Notes under the pieces: model-generated | The model's database searches: none | What the model was told of the DNA's origin: nothing | The model's input: only the letters and a program-made list of their open reading frames with translations | Part shown: piece after piece, positions 23,024 through 31,332 of the stretch | How positions within the stretch are numbered: position 1 is the stretch's first letter | Layout: every line of letters begins with the position of its first letter | Position numbers and translations under genes: made by a program | Source of the DNA: Flavobacterium ammoniigenes | GTDB taxonomy: Bacteria; Bacteroidota; Bacteroidia; Flavobacteriales; Flavobacteriaceae | NCBI RefSeq assembly: GCF_020886055.1 | Contig: NZ_AP025184.1 | Coordinates: 1,302,001-1,366,000 of the forward strand | Reading direction: 5' to 3' | DNA: 64,000 nucleotides

Positions 23024-23054
23024 CAAATATAAGGCCTTATTTTTGATATTTCAA
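23024..23054 (-). promoter_or_regulatory. Promoter of the Lys-Lys-Leu tRNA operon
   Basis: On the minus strand TTG (23054-23052) and TATATTTG (23031-23024) are separated by 20 bases. The -7 element runs into GCACCCGC, the same start-site sequence found at both rRNA promoters (36327 and 36553). Confidence 0.75.
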
Positions 23055-23126
23055 AGCTATTTTATTATAAATTTGTCTTTTTTAAACAAAAGTCTTTAAC
23101 GCCTTAATTTGTAGGGTTTTATTCCA

Positions 23127-23645
23127 ATGAAAAAAATTATATTATTAGGATATATGGGGTCTGGCAAATCAACCATAGCCGAAAAACTCTCAGGGTTAAT
23201 CCAAATCCCTTTTGTTGATTTAGACAAAAGTATTGAAGCCAAAGCTGGAATGTCAATCAACCAAATTTTCGAAACTTTTGGAGAAGTCTATTTTAGAAAA
23301 TTAGAACACGATGTTTTTGTCGAATTGCTCGCTACATCCGAAAATCAAATCATTGGTTTAGGTGGAGGTACACCTTGTTATGCCAATAATCATGAATTGT
23401 TAAAAGGCAAGGGAATTACTTCTATTTATTTGAAAGCATCAGTAGAAACATTGTTTAATAGATTGTCTCACAATAAAAGTAAACGTCCCATAGTAGCTAA
23501 TAAATCAGAAGCTGAGCTACAAGAGTTTATTGCAAAGCACCTATTTGATCGCAGTTATTATTATAATCAAGCCGAATATAAAGTAGCTGTAGATGCAAAA
23601 TCAATTGATGAAACGGTTGCCGATATTATATCAATTTTAGCTTAA
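23127..23645 (+). CDS. aroK: Shikimate kinase
   Basis: This enzyme phosphorylates shikimate with ATP in aromatic amino acid synthesis, in the cytosol. Its 172 residues are the normal length. The P-loop GYMGSGKST is at about 8-16, the shikimate-binding region VDLDKSIE at about 32, and FGEVYFRKLE at about 52. The GLGGGTPC block is near 78 and the lid RPIVAN near 118. It overlaps the convergent phosphoribosyltransferase gene by nine bases at the stop codons. All active-site motifs are intact. Confidence 0.96.
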   Translation: MKKIILLGYMGSGKSTIAEKLSGLIQIPFVDLDKSIEAKAGMSINQIFETFGEVYFRKLEHDVFVELLATSENQIIGLGGGTPCYANNHELLKGKGITSIYLKASVETLFNRLSHNKSKRPIVANKSEAELQEFIAKHLFDRSYYYNQAEYKVAVDAKSIDETVADIISILA

Positions 23646-24137
23646 ATAAGCTGAATTTTGTCCGTTATCATCAAAAACAACACGCACATGTTCTAATAAT
23701 GAAGTAGACAAAGAGATGCCTTTAAAATCAGCTTTGACTGGATATTTCTTATGATTTCGATCTACTAAAACAGCTGTTTTGAATTTAGTTAATGGAACAT
23801 CTAAAAAGTGTCTCACTGCATAAATTAAAGTTGTTCCTGAATTGAGAACATCATCTACTACAATTAATCCTTTGTTAGCGTATTCTTCTTTGGATAGTGA
23901 AGTTTGAATTGGCGCTTCGGGATGTATTTTGTTGACATTCACCTCGCACAAAGCAATTTTTAGAGTTGCAATTTCTTGTAAAGCAGTTGCAATTTTTTGA
24001 GCAAAAATGAATCCGTTTGTAGCAATGCCTGCAATGACAATTTCTTCTTCATCAACAAATGTCTCATAGATTTGATAAGCAATACGTTTGATTTTATGCT
24101 CAATTTCTTGATGGGTTAAGATGATGTTTTGGCTCAT
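23637..24137 (-). CDS. Phosphoribosyltransferase, PyrR-like
   Basis: This cytosolic type I phosphoribosyltransferase has 166 residues. The PRPP-binding loop reads VVDDVLNSGTTLIYA (about 93-107), and an early IAGIATNGFIFAQ block supplies the PPi loop. Size and layout resemble PyrR/uracil phosphoribosyltransferase-like proteins; in flavobacteria this gene is a stand-alone orthologue. Whether it binds pyr mRNA or simply salvages a base cannot be told from sequence. Confidence 0.85.
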   Translation of the reverse strand: MSQNIILTHQEIEHKIKRIAYQIYETFVDEEEIVIAGIATNGFIFAQKIATALQEIATLKIALCEVNVNKIHPEAPIQTSLSKEEYANKGLIVVDDVLNSGTTLIYAVRHFLDVPLTKFKTAVLVDRNHKKYPVKADFKGISLSTSLLEHVRVVFDDNGQNSAYLS

Positions 24138-24200
24138 AGTCTATTTTTTGTGAAAGGTACAATCTTTTTTTATTCGTTTTAATCCTTAAAGTTTCAATTT

Positions 24201-24596
24201 TTACAAAAAGTCTTCTTCAAGATCTTCTGGAATTTCATTTCCATATTCGTCTATATCTCTTCGGTCTTTTTTAGTAGGACGCCCCGTTCCTGTTTTTCGG
24301 TAATGCTCTTTGGATAATTTTAATAATTCTAAATGCGCAAAGGCTTCAGCAGGCGTGTCATTTCGTCGATAGATGTCTACTAATTTTGCTCCAACACGAC
24401 TTTCAGGAATATCTAAAACGGTTATAATTTGTGTGATTTGGTCTTTTCTAAATGTGATTTTGTCGGTTGGATAAACCTCTCGAGAGGGCTTTGCGATTTG
24501 TCCATTTACGGTGACATGATTTTTTTTACAAGCTTCTGTAACCATGTTTCTCGTCTTATAATACCGCACACACCATAAATATTTGTCTATTCGCAT
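24201..24596 (-). CDS. S4-domain RNA-binding protein (Hsp15-like)
   Basis: This 131-residue protein is related to Hsp15, which rescues stalled 50S subunits carrying nascent chains. I chose the ATG at 24596 (MRIDKYLWCVRYYKTRN), the normal S4 start, rather than one 45 bases upstream. The S4 fold spans about 1-60 (ACKKNHVTVNGQIAKPSREV), followed by the Hsp15-type tail rich in charged residues (GTGRPTKKDRRDIDEY). It is monocistronic and divergent from an FKBP-type lipoprotein gene. Confidence 0.9.
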   Translation of the reverse strand: MRIDKYLWCVRYYKTRNMVTEACKKNHVTVNGQIAKPSREVYPTDKITFRKDQITQIITVLDIPESRVGAKLVDIYRRNDTPAEAFAHLELLKLSKEHYRKTGTGRPTKKDRRDIDEYGNEIPEDLEEDFL

Positions 24597-24674
24597 AAAT
24601 TTTCTAAAATCGAAGTTAAATAGTTTACAAAAATAAATCAATATTGTATCTTGCGCACTTAAAAATTCGCCATA

Positions 24675-25688
24675 ATGAACAAATTTAAGTATTATTTTAT
24701 TGTATTAGTAACAAGCCTTTCTTTATTTTCTTGTTCCAAAGATAATGCAATTCAAACAGAAGTAATTAGAGAATACTCGACACAATATACTACTGATTTA
24801 GCAACTATTGAAGAATACCTTAAAACTACTTATTTCACTGTAGTTAACCATCCTGGTTTTGCGGATGATCAAGATATAATTATCACTAAAATTCCTACTG
24901 GCGGAACACAAGCTTCAATCTGGTCGTATTTAAACAATACTTCTTTTCCGAAATTGCTTAGTAGAGATGTAAAGCTACACGATATTACTTATAAAATATA
25001 TTATTTAGTATTGAGAGAAGGTACCGGAGATAAACCAACTAATGTCGATGGTGTTTTGGCTTCTTATAGAGGGGACTATTTGACTAAAGTGGCCGCAACA
25101 ACTACTACAGCAGCATCCTTAACAGTGACACAATTTGAAGAGTCTAAAAATCCACAAAGCTTTTTTAGTTTGACTAATACAATTATTGGTTGGTCAGAAA
25201 TTTTTCCTCAATTTAAAAAAGGTACTTACACGGCAAACGCAGACGGAACAGTTTCGTATTCTGGTTTTGGAGCCGGAGTTATGTTCTTGCCATCAGGTGT
25301 AGCTTATTATGCATCTGGTAGTGGTTCAATTCCTTCTTACAGCCCTTTGGTTTTTAGCTTTAAACTATACGAAATTCAACGATTGGATCAAGATTCAGAT
25401 GGTATTCCTTCGTATTTAGAAGATTTGAACGGAGATGGTTATATGTACGATTTTAGAAATACTATTAATTATCCAACTGCTATAGCATCTAATTCCGATG
25501 ATACCGATGCTGATGGAATTCCAAATTATCTTGATGTAGATGATGATGGCGATAATTACACCACAAAATTAGAAATTAAAGATCCTATAAGTGGATTAAG
25601 TATTCCATTTGCAACTATTCCTGATTGTAGTGGTAATACAACCAATAGTGCAAGAATTAAAAAGCATTTAGATAAAAACTGTCACTAA
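24675..25688 (+). CDS. FKBP-type peptidyl-prolyl isomerase lipoprotein
   Basis: This is a predicted surface or periplasmic lipoprotein of 337 residues. A signal peptide ends at lipobox Cys (SLFSC). An FKBP-like domain spans about 110-235 (YKIYYLVLREGTGDKPTNVDGVLASYRG, then GFGAGVMFLPSGVAYY). An Asp-rich calcium-binding tail follows (LDQDSDGIPSYLEDLNGDGY, then DTDADGIPNYLDVDDDGD), like thrombospondin type 3 repeats. Related flavobacterial proteins are annotated as gliding-associated or FKBP lipoproteins. An intrinsic terminator follows. Isomerase activity is unproven. Confidence 0.85.
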   Translation: MNKFKYYFIVLVTSLSLFSCSKDNAIQTEVIREYSTQYTTDLATIEEYLKTTYFTVVNHPGFADDQDIIITKIPTGGTQASIWSYLNNTSFPKLLSRDVKLHDITYKIYYLVLREGTGDKPTNVDGVLASYRGDYLTKVAATTTTAASLTVTQFEESKNPQSFFSLTNTIIGWSEIFPQFKKGTYTANADGTVSYSGFGAGVMFLPSGVAYYASGSGSIPSYSPLVFSFKLYEIQRLDQDSDGIPSYLEDLNGDGYMYDFRNTINYPTAIASNSDDTDADGIPNYLDVDDDGDNYTTKLEIKDPISGLSIPFATIPDCSGNTTNSARIKKHLDKNCH

Positions 25689-25704
25689 TAGGCAAACAGT
25701 AAAT

Positions 25705-25739
25705 AAAAAATCCCGATTTCACTGAAATCGGGATTTTTT
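25705..25739. terminator. Bidirectional intrinsic terminator
   Basis: The perfect stem AAAAAATCCCGATTTC/GAAATCGGGATTTTTT with an ACT loop lies between the FKBP lipoprotein gene and the convergent transketolase gene. Confidence 0.93.
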
Positions 25740-25758
25740 GTTTAAGGTATAAAAAGGA

Positions 25759-26712
25759 TTATTTTCTTTTGATCACTTTTTCTGCAGCAGCCACAATCGC
25801 TTGATTGTTTAACTTGTATTTTTCCATCAATTGTTCTGGTGTACCTGATTCACCAAAACTATCATTTACCGCTACAAATTCTTGTGGAGCTGGATGATGT
25901 AAAGCCAATACTCTAGAAACACTTTCGCCTAAACCTCCTAAAATGTTATGTTCTTCAGCAGTAACGATACATTTTGTTTTGGCCAATGATTTTAAAATAG
26001 CTTCTTCGTCCAATGGTTTAATAGTATGGATGTTGATTACTTCGGCAGAGATTCCTTTTGCTTCTAATGCTTCGGCAGCAACTAAAGCTTCCCAAACTAA
26101 GTGTCCAGTAGCTACAATAGTTACATCGGTACCTTCATTTAAAAGAATGGCTTTCCCGATTACGAAAGGTTCGTCAGCCGGCATAAAGTTAGGCACAACT
26201 GGACGTCCAAAACGCAAGTAGGCTGGTCCGTGATGATCTGCCAGTGCAATAGTAGCCGCTTTGGTTTGGTTGTAATCGCAAGTATTGATTACGGTCATTC
26301 CTGGCAACATTTTCATTAAGCCAATATCTTCTAAAATTTGGTGTGTTGCGCCATCTTCTCCAAGAGTTAATCCAGCGTGAGAAGCACAAATTTTTACGTT
26401 TTTCTCAGAATAAGCAACTGATTGACGAATTTGATCGTACACACGTCCTGTTGAGAAACTAGCAAAAGTACCTGTAAAAGGAATTTTACCACCAATAGTT
26501 AGTCCTGCTGCAATTCCAATCATATTGGCTTCAGCAATTCCAATTTGGAAAAAACGTTCTGGGTGATTCTTTTTGAAATCGTCAAATTTTAATGATCCAA
26601 TTAAGTCCGCACAAAGCGCTACTACATTTTCATTTTTTTGACCTAATTCAGTCATTCCCGCTCCAAAACCTGAACGAGTATCTTTACTTCCTGTATTTGT
26701 ATATTTTTTCAT
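25759..26712 (-). CDS. Transketolase, C-terminal subunit
   Basis: This 317-residue protein holds the pyrimidine-binding and C-terminal domains of transketolase, the thiamine-diphosphate enzyme of the pentose phosphate pathway. Visible motifs are GFGAGMTELGQKNENVVALCAD at the start, FFQIGIAEANMIGIAAGL with the catalytic Glu, HAGLTLGEDGATHQ, and the C-terminal swivel EEHNILGGLGESVSR. It lies 16 bases after the N-terminal subunit gene. Split transketolases are known in Bacteroidetes and archaea; both halves are needed for activity. Confidence 0.95.
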   Translation of the reverse strand: MKKYTNTGSKDTRSGFGAGMTELGQKNENVVALCADLIGSLKFDDFKKNHPERFFQIGIAEANMIGIAAGLTIGGKIPFTGTFASFSTGRVYDQIRQSVAYSEKNVKICASHAGLTLGEDGATHQILEDIGLMKMLPGMTVINTCDYNQTKAATIALADHHGPAYLRFGRPVVPNFMPADEPFVIGKAILLNEGTDVTIVATGHLVWEALVAAEALEAKGISAEVINIHTIKPLDEEAILKSLAKTKCIVTAEEHNILGGLGESVSRVLALHHPAPQEFVAVNDSFGESGTPEQLMEKYKLNNQAIVAAAEKVIKRK

Positions 26713-26728
26713 TTGTTGTGTCGTGTTA

Positions 26729-27577
26729 TTAGTAATCAGCTAATGTTGAAGTATTTTGTGCTAAAGCTTGTTCTAGTTGCGCATCATTTGGTGCTTTACC
26801 GTGCCAAGCATGCGTATGCATCATGAAATCAACTCCGTTACCCATTTCTGTATGCAATAAAACGCAAACTGGTTTTCCTTTTCCAGTTCGAGATTTTGCA
26901 TCGTTCATTCCTGCAATGATTGCCTCTAGATTATTTCCTTCTTTGATTTCTAATACATCCCAATCAAAAGCTTCAAATTTTGCTTTTAAACTACCCATAC
27001 ACAATACTTCGTCAGTAGTACCATCGATTTGTTTTCCATTAAGGTCAACTGTAGCAATAAGGTTGTCTACTTTTTTTGCTGAAGCATACATAATGGCTTC
27101 CCAGTTTTGTCCTTCTTGTAATTCACCATCCCCATGTAAAGTATATACTAGGTGTTTGTCATTGTTTAGTTTTTTGGCTTGAGCCGCACCAATTCCAACA
27201 GATAATCCTTGTCCAAGAGAACCAGAAGCCATTCGGATTCCAGGTAAACCATCATGTGTAGTTGGGTGACCTTGTAATCTACAATTGATTAAACGGAAAG
27301 TCGCTAATTCAGCCACAGGAAAATAACCGCTTCTTGCTAGAACGCTATAAAAAACGGGAGAAATATGTCCGTTAGAAAGGAAGAAAAGATCTTCTCCAAT
27401 TCCGTCCATATCAAAACCTTCTTTGCGTTCCATTAGGTTTTGGTACAAGGCTACTAAAAATTCAGTACAACCCAAAGATCCTCCAGGATGACCTGAATTG
27501 ACAGCGTGTACCATTCGAAGAATATCTCTTCTAACTTGGATAGTTAAATCGTTTAATTGTTGTGTGTTAGGCTTCAT
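26729..27577 (-). CDS. Transketolase, N-terminal subunit
   Basis: This 282-residue half carries the pyrophosphate-binding domain. Visible motifs are HAVNSGHPGGSLGCTEFLVALY near residue 22, the PTTHDGLPGIRMASGSLGQGLS block, and the ThDP/Mg motif HGDGELQEGQNWEAIMYAS followed by the TVDLNGKQ segment. The gene is first in the two-gene operon and has a recognisable promoter upstream. Together with the next gene it makes one complete enzyme. Confidence 0.95.
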   Translation of the reverse strand: MKPNTQQLNDLTIQVRRDILRMVHAVNSGHPGGSLGCTEFLVALYQNLMERKEGFDMDGIGEDLFFLSNGHISPVFYSVLARSGYFPVAELATFRLINCRLQGHPTTHDGLPGIRMASGSLGQGLSVGIGAAQAKKLNNDKHLVYTLHGDGELQEGQNWEAIMYASAKKVDNLIATVDLNGKQIDGTTDEVLCMGSLKAKFEAFDWDVLEIKEGNNLEAIIAGMNDAKSRTGKGKPVCVLLHTEMGNGVDFMMHTHAWHGKAPNDAQLEQALAQNTSTLADY

Positions 27578-27602
27578 TTGATGTGTAAAGGTTAAACTGT
27601 TG

Positions 27603-27633
27603 CAAATGTAATTTTTATTTAGGGTTGGGACAA
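27603..27633 (-). promoter_or_regulatory. Promoter of the split transketolase operon
   Basis: On the minus strand TTG (27633-27631) and TACATTTG (27610-27603) are 20 bases apart, about 25 bases before the ATG. Confidence 0.7.
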
Positions 27634-27713
27634 ACGTTTTTCTGAATTGTTGTCCATGTTTTATTAAGAATAATGTATAATTATCAACAAAAACAAAATT
27701 TTAGTAGTGACAT

Positions 27714-27741
27714 AAAAAAAAGCCTCCCAAAATTGGAAGGC
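27714..27741 (-). terminator. Intrinsic terminator of the HMA-rhodanese operon
   Basis: Read on the minus strand, GCCTTCC pairs with GGGAGGC around AATTTT, then seven T follow, 20 bases after the last rhodanese stop. Confidence 0.85.
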
Positions 27742-27761
27742 ATGTATTTTAAAATAGTCAA

Positions 27762-28076
27762 TTATAATTTGGATTGCAAACTAGACCAGCCGCCTCCATT
27801 ATGAACGGAAGTAAATCCATTCGATTTTAGTATGCTTTTTGCCGAAGCACTTCGCATTCCCGAAGCGCAACAGGTGATGATGGTTTTGTTTTTGTCTTTC
27901 AGTTGACCTAAATTATTTTGTAATACTTGTACTGGAATATTCACAGACCCTTTAATATGTCCTCCTGAAAATTCTGCTTTTGAACGTACATCTAATACAA
28001 TTGCTCCTTGTTGTGCTAATTCAGCAAAATTAACGCTGGGTCCTAAACCTAAAATTTTTTTTAATAGTGTGATCAT
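27762..28076 (-). CDS. Rhodanese-like protein
   Basis: This single rhodanese domain of 104 residues is predicted to transfer sulfur or reduce persulfide/metalloid. The N-terminal helix is followed by the fold, with LDVRSKAEFSGGHIKGSVNIP and the active-site loop CCASGMRSAS. The first Cys of that loop is the catalytic residue. It is the third gene of a minus-strand operon after an HMA protein and a second rhodanese, with six bases to the latter. It lacks a clear signal peptide, although its first 15 residues are moderately hydrophobic. Confidence 0.92.
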   Translation of the reverse strand: MITLLKKILGLGPSVNFAELAQQGAIVLDVRSKAEFSGGHIKGSVNIPVQVLQNNLGQLKDKNKTIITCCASGMRSASAKSILKSNGFTSVHNGGGWSSLQSKL

Positions 28077-28082
28077 ATTTTT

Positions 28083-28361
28083 TTATTTTGATTGATAGTA
28101 GTTAACATCTAGCCAGGAACCTCCATTGTAACAATCCAATCCTTGTTGTGAAAGGTAATGTTGCGCTTGCCCACTTCTATTCCCAGAAGCACAGCATAGA
28201 ATTAATGGTGAATGTAAATCTTTTAATTCTTCAACTCGTTCTGGAATTGTTTGCAGTGGAATATTGATAGAGCCTGCCACATGCCCACCCATAAATTCTT
28301 CGTGAGAACGTACGTCGACTATCGTACCTTTTTTTTCTTTGATGATGTTTTCTAAAGTCAT
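28083..28361 (-). CDS. Rhodanese-like protein
   Basis: This 92-residue single rhodanese domain starts at the ATG at 28361 (MTLENIIKEKKGTIVDVRS); an upstream TTG would overlap the HMA gene. Hallmarks are VDVRSHEEFMGGHVAGSINIPL and the active-site loop CCASGNRSGQAQ. It is a paralogue of the next gene (27762-28076) with the same CCASG loop, so the pair arose by duplication. It is second in the operon behind the heavy-metal-associated protein. Confidence 0.92.
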   Translation of the reverse strand: MTLENIIKEKKGTIVDVRSHEEFMGGHVAGSINIPLQTIPERVEELKDLHSPLILCCASGNRSGQAQHYLSQQGLDCYNGGSWLDVNYYQSK

Positions 28362-28371
28362 GTAATGAATT

Positions 28372-28644
28372 TTATAAATTATTGATTTTGCCAATCATAC
28401 AACTAGAGTAACTTTTTAGTTGTAAAAGCAATCCATTTTTTTCGGTAGCTTCTGGATAACCAAGTTGGTGCAAACGGTGTAAAATAGTCTCCCGTATTTC
28501 TTCCGAGTAAGTTACGGATACTGAATCGTTGTCTTTGTCTACTTTAACTTCATCAACTCCAATCAACTCTAATAGTTCTTTTTTTATTGTGGTAGCACAA
28601 CCTCCACATTTAAGATTTGCGATTTTTATTTCCTCTGTTTTCAT
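28372..28644 (-). CDS. Heavy-metal-associated (HMA) domain protein
   Basis: This 90-residue protein has an HMA fold with metal-binding motif CGGC (IANLKCGGCATTIKKEL) and a short C-terminal extension ending MIGKINNL. The canonical M-x-C-x-x-C of CopZ is modified to LKCGGC. It is the first gene of an operon with two rhodanese genes, which points to sulfur or metalloid handling rather than a copper pump, since no P-type ATPase is nearby. Confidence 0.9.
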   Translation of the reverse strand: MKTEEIKIANLKCGGCATTIKKELLELIGVDEVKVDKDNDSVSVTYSEEIRETILHRLHQLGYPEATEKNGLLLQLKSYSSCMIGKINNL

Positions 28645-28780
28645 GATGAATATTATTTATTGAGGCAAATTTAGATCAATAGCAAGTCTGCATTAGTAAC
28701 TTTTGTTACACAAGGCTATTTTAAATAAAAAAACAGGATTTTATTGAATATTAACTTTTGTGTTGGGAAATAAATTCAGA

Positions 28781-29464
28781 TTATTTTGACAAGATATCTT
28801 GAACTGCTTTTTCCAGCAAGGGTTGCATGGTTTGATACCCTTTTAAATTGGGATGTACACCGTCTTCAGAAAATTCTTTTGGCAAACCTTTTTGGGCGTC
28901 AGCCATCGCAGAATGATAATTAACATAAGGGATATGTTGTTGTTTTGCATACGTTTGAATCATTTGATTCAATTGAAAAATGTTTTCGGCAGCTTGATCG
29001 TTCGGTCGCCAATAAAAATTATTGGCAGGTAAAACGGAACAAAGAATTACTTTAATTTTATTGGCTTTTGCCAATTCAACCATAGATTGAATATTACCAA
29101 AAATTTTCGCAAGGGTAGTAGGTCCGGTATTGCCTGCAATGTCATTTACCCCGGCTAAAATTAAGACTACATCGGGATGTAAATTTAGCACATCAGGTCT
29201 AAATCGAATCAACATTTGGGGTGTGGTTTGACCACTAATTCCTCTGTTGATATAGGATGTATTTGTAAAAAAATCGGGCTGAATTTGTGACCAAAACTCC
29301 GTAATGGAATCACCCATTAATACAATTCTTTTTTTACCAGATTGTTTAGGTGGTAGTTGGCTGTTTTCGGTTTCGTATTTTGCTAAATTAGCCCAATCTT
29401 GAGCAAATGATGTTTCAGACATACCAATAAAGATAAGTAGTAAATAAATGATCGACTTTTTCAT
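28781..29464 (-). CDS. SGNH/GDSL hydrolase, secreted
   Basis: This is a secreted esterase-like enzyme of 227 residues. I chose the ATG at 29464 (MKKSIIYLLLIFIGMSETSFAQ), which gives a clean signal peptide, over an upstream ATG inside cysM. The SGNH blocks are present: LMGDSITEFW (Ser), INRGISGQTTPQML (Gly), LAGVNDIAGN (Asn) and the C-terminal DGVHPNLKGYQ (Asp and His). Relatives include platelet-activating-factor acetylhydrolase-like and carbohydrate esterases. It may be co-transcribed with cysE-cysM upstream (25-base gap). Confidence 0.92.
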   Translation of the reverse strand: MKKSIIYLLLIFIGMSETSFAQDWANLAKYETENSQLPPKQSGKKRIVLMGDSITEFWSQIQPDFFTNTSYINRGISGQTTPQMLIRFRPDVLNLHPDVVLILAGVNDIAGNTGPTTLAKIFGNIQSMVELAKANKIKVILCSVLPANNFYWRPNDQAAENIFQLNQMIQTYAKQQHIPYVNYHSAMADAQKGLPKEFSEDGVHPNLKGYQTMQPLLEKAVQDILSK

Positions 29465-29489
29465 ATTTCTAACTTTTTGAGGTTGAAAG

Positions 29490-30377
29490 TTAGTCAAATA
29501 AATCAGAAGATAAATAACGATCTCCACGATCACAAATAATAGCAACTACCACTCCGGATTCCAATTGATTGGCAACTTTAATTGCTGTAGCTACAGATCC
29601 GCCACTACTCATTCCGGCGAAGATTCCTTCCTCTTTAGCTAAACGTTGGGTCATTTCTCTCGCTTCTTGTTCGCTTACTTCCATCACTACATCCACCTTT
29701 GAGGCATCAAATATTTTAGGTAAGTACTCTTGTGGCCATTTTCGAATCCCGGGAATTTGTGATCCATCAGTGGGTTGTACTCCAATGATTTGAATATTTT
29801 TATTTTGTTCTTTTAAATAGGTAGAGGTACCCATGATTGTCCCTGTAGTTCCCATAGTTGCAACAAAATGGGTAATAGTTTCATTAGTATCTCTCCAAAT
29901 TTCCGGACCTGTGGTTTTATAATGAGCTTTCCAGTTGTCCTCATTGGCAAACTGATTGAGCATGACATAGCCCCCTTCTTCCATTTTTTTATTGACATAA
30001 TCTCGAGAACCAATGATACCTGTGCTGGCCGGAGTTTGAGTAACTTTTGCACCATAAGCCAACATGGTTTGAGTACGTTCTTTGGTAGAGTCTTCAGGTA
30101 AAACCAATTCGATTTTTATATCAAATAATTGTGCAATCATTGCTAAGGCAATTCCGGTGTTGCCACTGGTAGCTTCAATGAGTGTATCGCCTTTTTTGAT
30201 TTCCCCTCGTTCTACCGCCGAAGCGATCATATTATAAGCAGCACGATCTTTAACACTTCCTCCCGGATTATTTCCTTCTAATTTTAGTAGTAATTGAACA
30301 TTCGGGTTTTGAATTAAATTACGGCTAATTACTAGAGGGGTGTTGCCAATTAGTTCTATTAATTTTTTGGGTTCCAT
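29490..30377 (-). CDS. cysM: Cysteine synthase B
   Basis: This PLP enzyme makes cysteine from O-acetylserine and sulfide (or thiosulfate). Its 295 residues match CysM rather than the longer CysK. The PLP Lys lies in NPGGSVKDRAAYNMI near residue 42. The substrate loop TSGNTG is present (EATSGNTGIALAM), as is the phosphate-binding GTTGTIMG. The serine near the C-terminus (CDRGDRYLSSDLF) is conserved. It follows cysE with a one-base gap, so the two steps of cysteine synthesis are encoded together. Confidence 0.95.
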   Translation of the reverse strand: MEPKKLIELIGNTPLVISRNLIQNPNVQLLLKLEGNNPGGSVKDRAAYNMIASAVERGEIKKGDTLIEATSGNTGIALAMIAQLFDIKIELVLPEDSTKERTQTMLAYGAKVTQTPASTGIIGSRDYVNKKMEEGGYVMLNQFANEDNWKAHYKTTGPEIWRDTNETITHFVATMGTTGTIMGTSTYLKEQNKNIQIIGVQPTDGSQIPGIRKWPQEYLPKIFDASKVDVVMEVSEQEAREMTQRLAKEEGIFAGMSSGGSVATAIKVANQLESGVVVAIICDRGDRYLSSDLFD

Positions 30378-30378
30378 G

Positions 30379-31170
30379 CTATTTTTTTTCTTTAACTTTT
30401 ACTTCTGTAGTAGTGGTATTGGTAACGATCGAATTGGCAGGAATAGATTTAGTTACCCATGAGTTTCCTCCTACAACACTTCCTTTTCCAATAATAGTAT
30501 TTCCGCCTAAAATAGTGGCATTGGCATAAATGCAAACCTCTTCTTCGACAGTTGGATGTCTTTTTGAATTTTTCATCTCTTTGGTGATGCTAAGCGCTCC
30601 AAGAGTTACTCCTTGATAAATTTTTACATTTTTTTCAATCACAGTAGTTTCTCCTATTACAATGCCTGTGGCGTGATCTACAAAAAAGGGCGAAGCTATT
30701 TCAGCTCCAGCATGAATATCAGTTCCGGTAATTCGATGCGCATATTCGCTCATTAAACGAGAAAACAAAAGTAAATCTAGCAAATACAATTCGTGGCTCA
30801 AGCGGTAAATCGCAATCGCATAGAATCCCGGATAGGCCAAATACACTTCTTCTAAACTATTCGAAGCGGGATCGTTTTCTAAAATGTAAGCAGCATCTTG
30901 ATTTAATTTTTCTAAAACAGAAGGTAAAGCAGCAAGGAATTTATTCCATATCGAATCGCACAAATCAGAAGGTTTTTTGCAAGCTATTGCTGAAATTTCT
31001 TTAAAAAGCAGTTCCAGTTCGTCAATGCTTTTATCCAATGGAGCACTCCCGTCAAACAAGGTGTAGAAAAGTTTTTCTGTAAAGGTTTCTGTCTTTGTTT
31101 TGATACTGTAATTGGTTGAAAAATCACTTTTCAACAAATTGATATTTTGGATAATCTGATTTTTAGTCAC
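30379..31170 (-). CDS. cysE: Serine O-acetyltransferase
   Basis: This enzyme acetylates serine with acetyl-CoA as the first step to cysteine. Its 263 residues hold an N-terminal helical region and a left-handed beta-helix with hexapeptide repeats (about 145-245). The catalytic HAGAEI region (DIHAGAEIASPFFVDHATGIVIGETTVIEKN) and the CoA-binding KRHPTVEEEV block are both present. It is first in the cysE-cysM operon and one base from cysM. Confidence 0.95.
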   Translation of the reverse strand: MTKNQIIQNINLLKSDFSTNYSIKTKTETFTEKLFYTLFDGSAPLDKSIDELELLFKEISAIACKKPSDLCDSIWNKFLAALPSVLEKLNQDAAYILENDPASNSLEEVYLAYPGFYAIAIYRLSHELYLLDLLLFSRLMSEYAHRITGTDIHAGAEIASPFFVDHATGIVIGETTVIEKNVKIYQGVTLGALSITKEMKNSKRHPTVEEEVCIYANATILGGNTIIGKGSVVGGNSWVTKSIPANSIVTNTTTTEVKVKEKK

Positions 31171-31332
31171 GATTGTAAAATTGATTCGGTTAAATAAGCT
31201 GTAAAAGTAGGTGTTTTTTAGATTTAGTACGAATGTTTTTTGTCATTTGTCGACTTAATGGAGAGATAAAACAAAGAGTTTCATTTCTGTTATTTTTATT
31301 TGTACATTCGAATTTAAAGATTGTAAAACATT

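Noticed and set aside
25759..27577. Transketolase broken into two genes by a frameshift
   Set aside because: Each half is complete, with its own start and domain boundary and a 16-base gap. Split transketolases are normal in this phylum.
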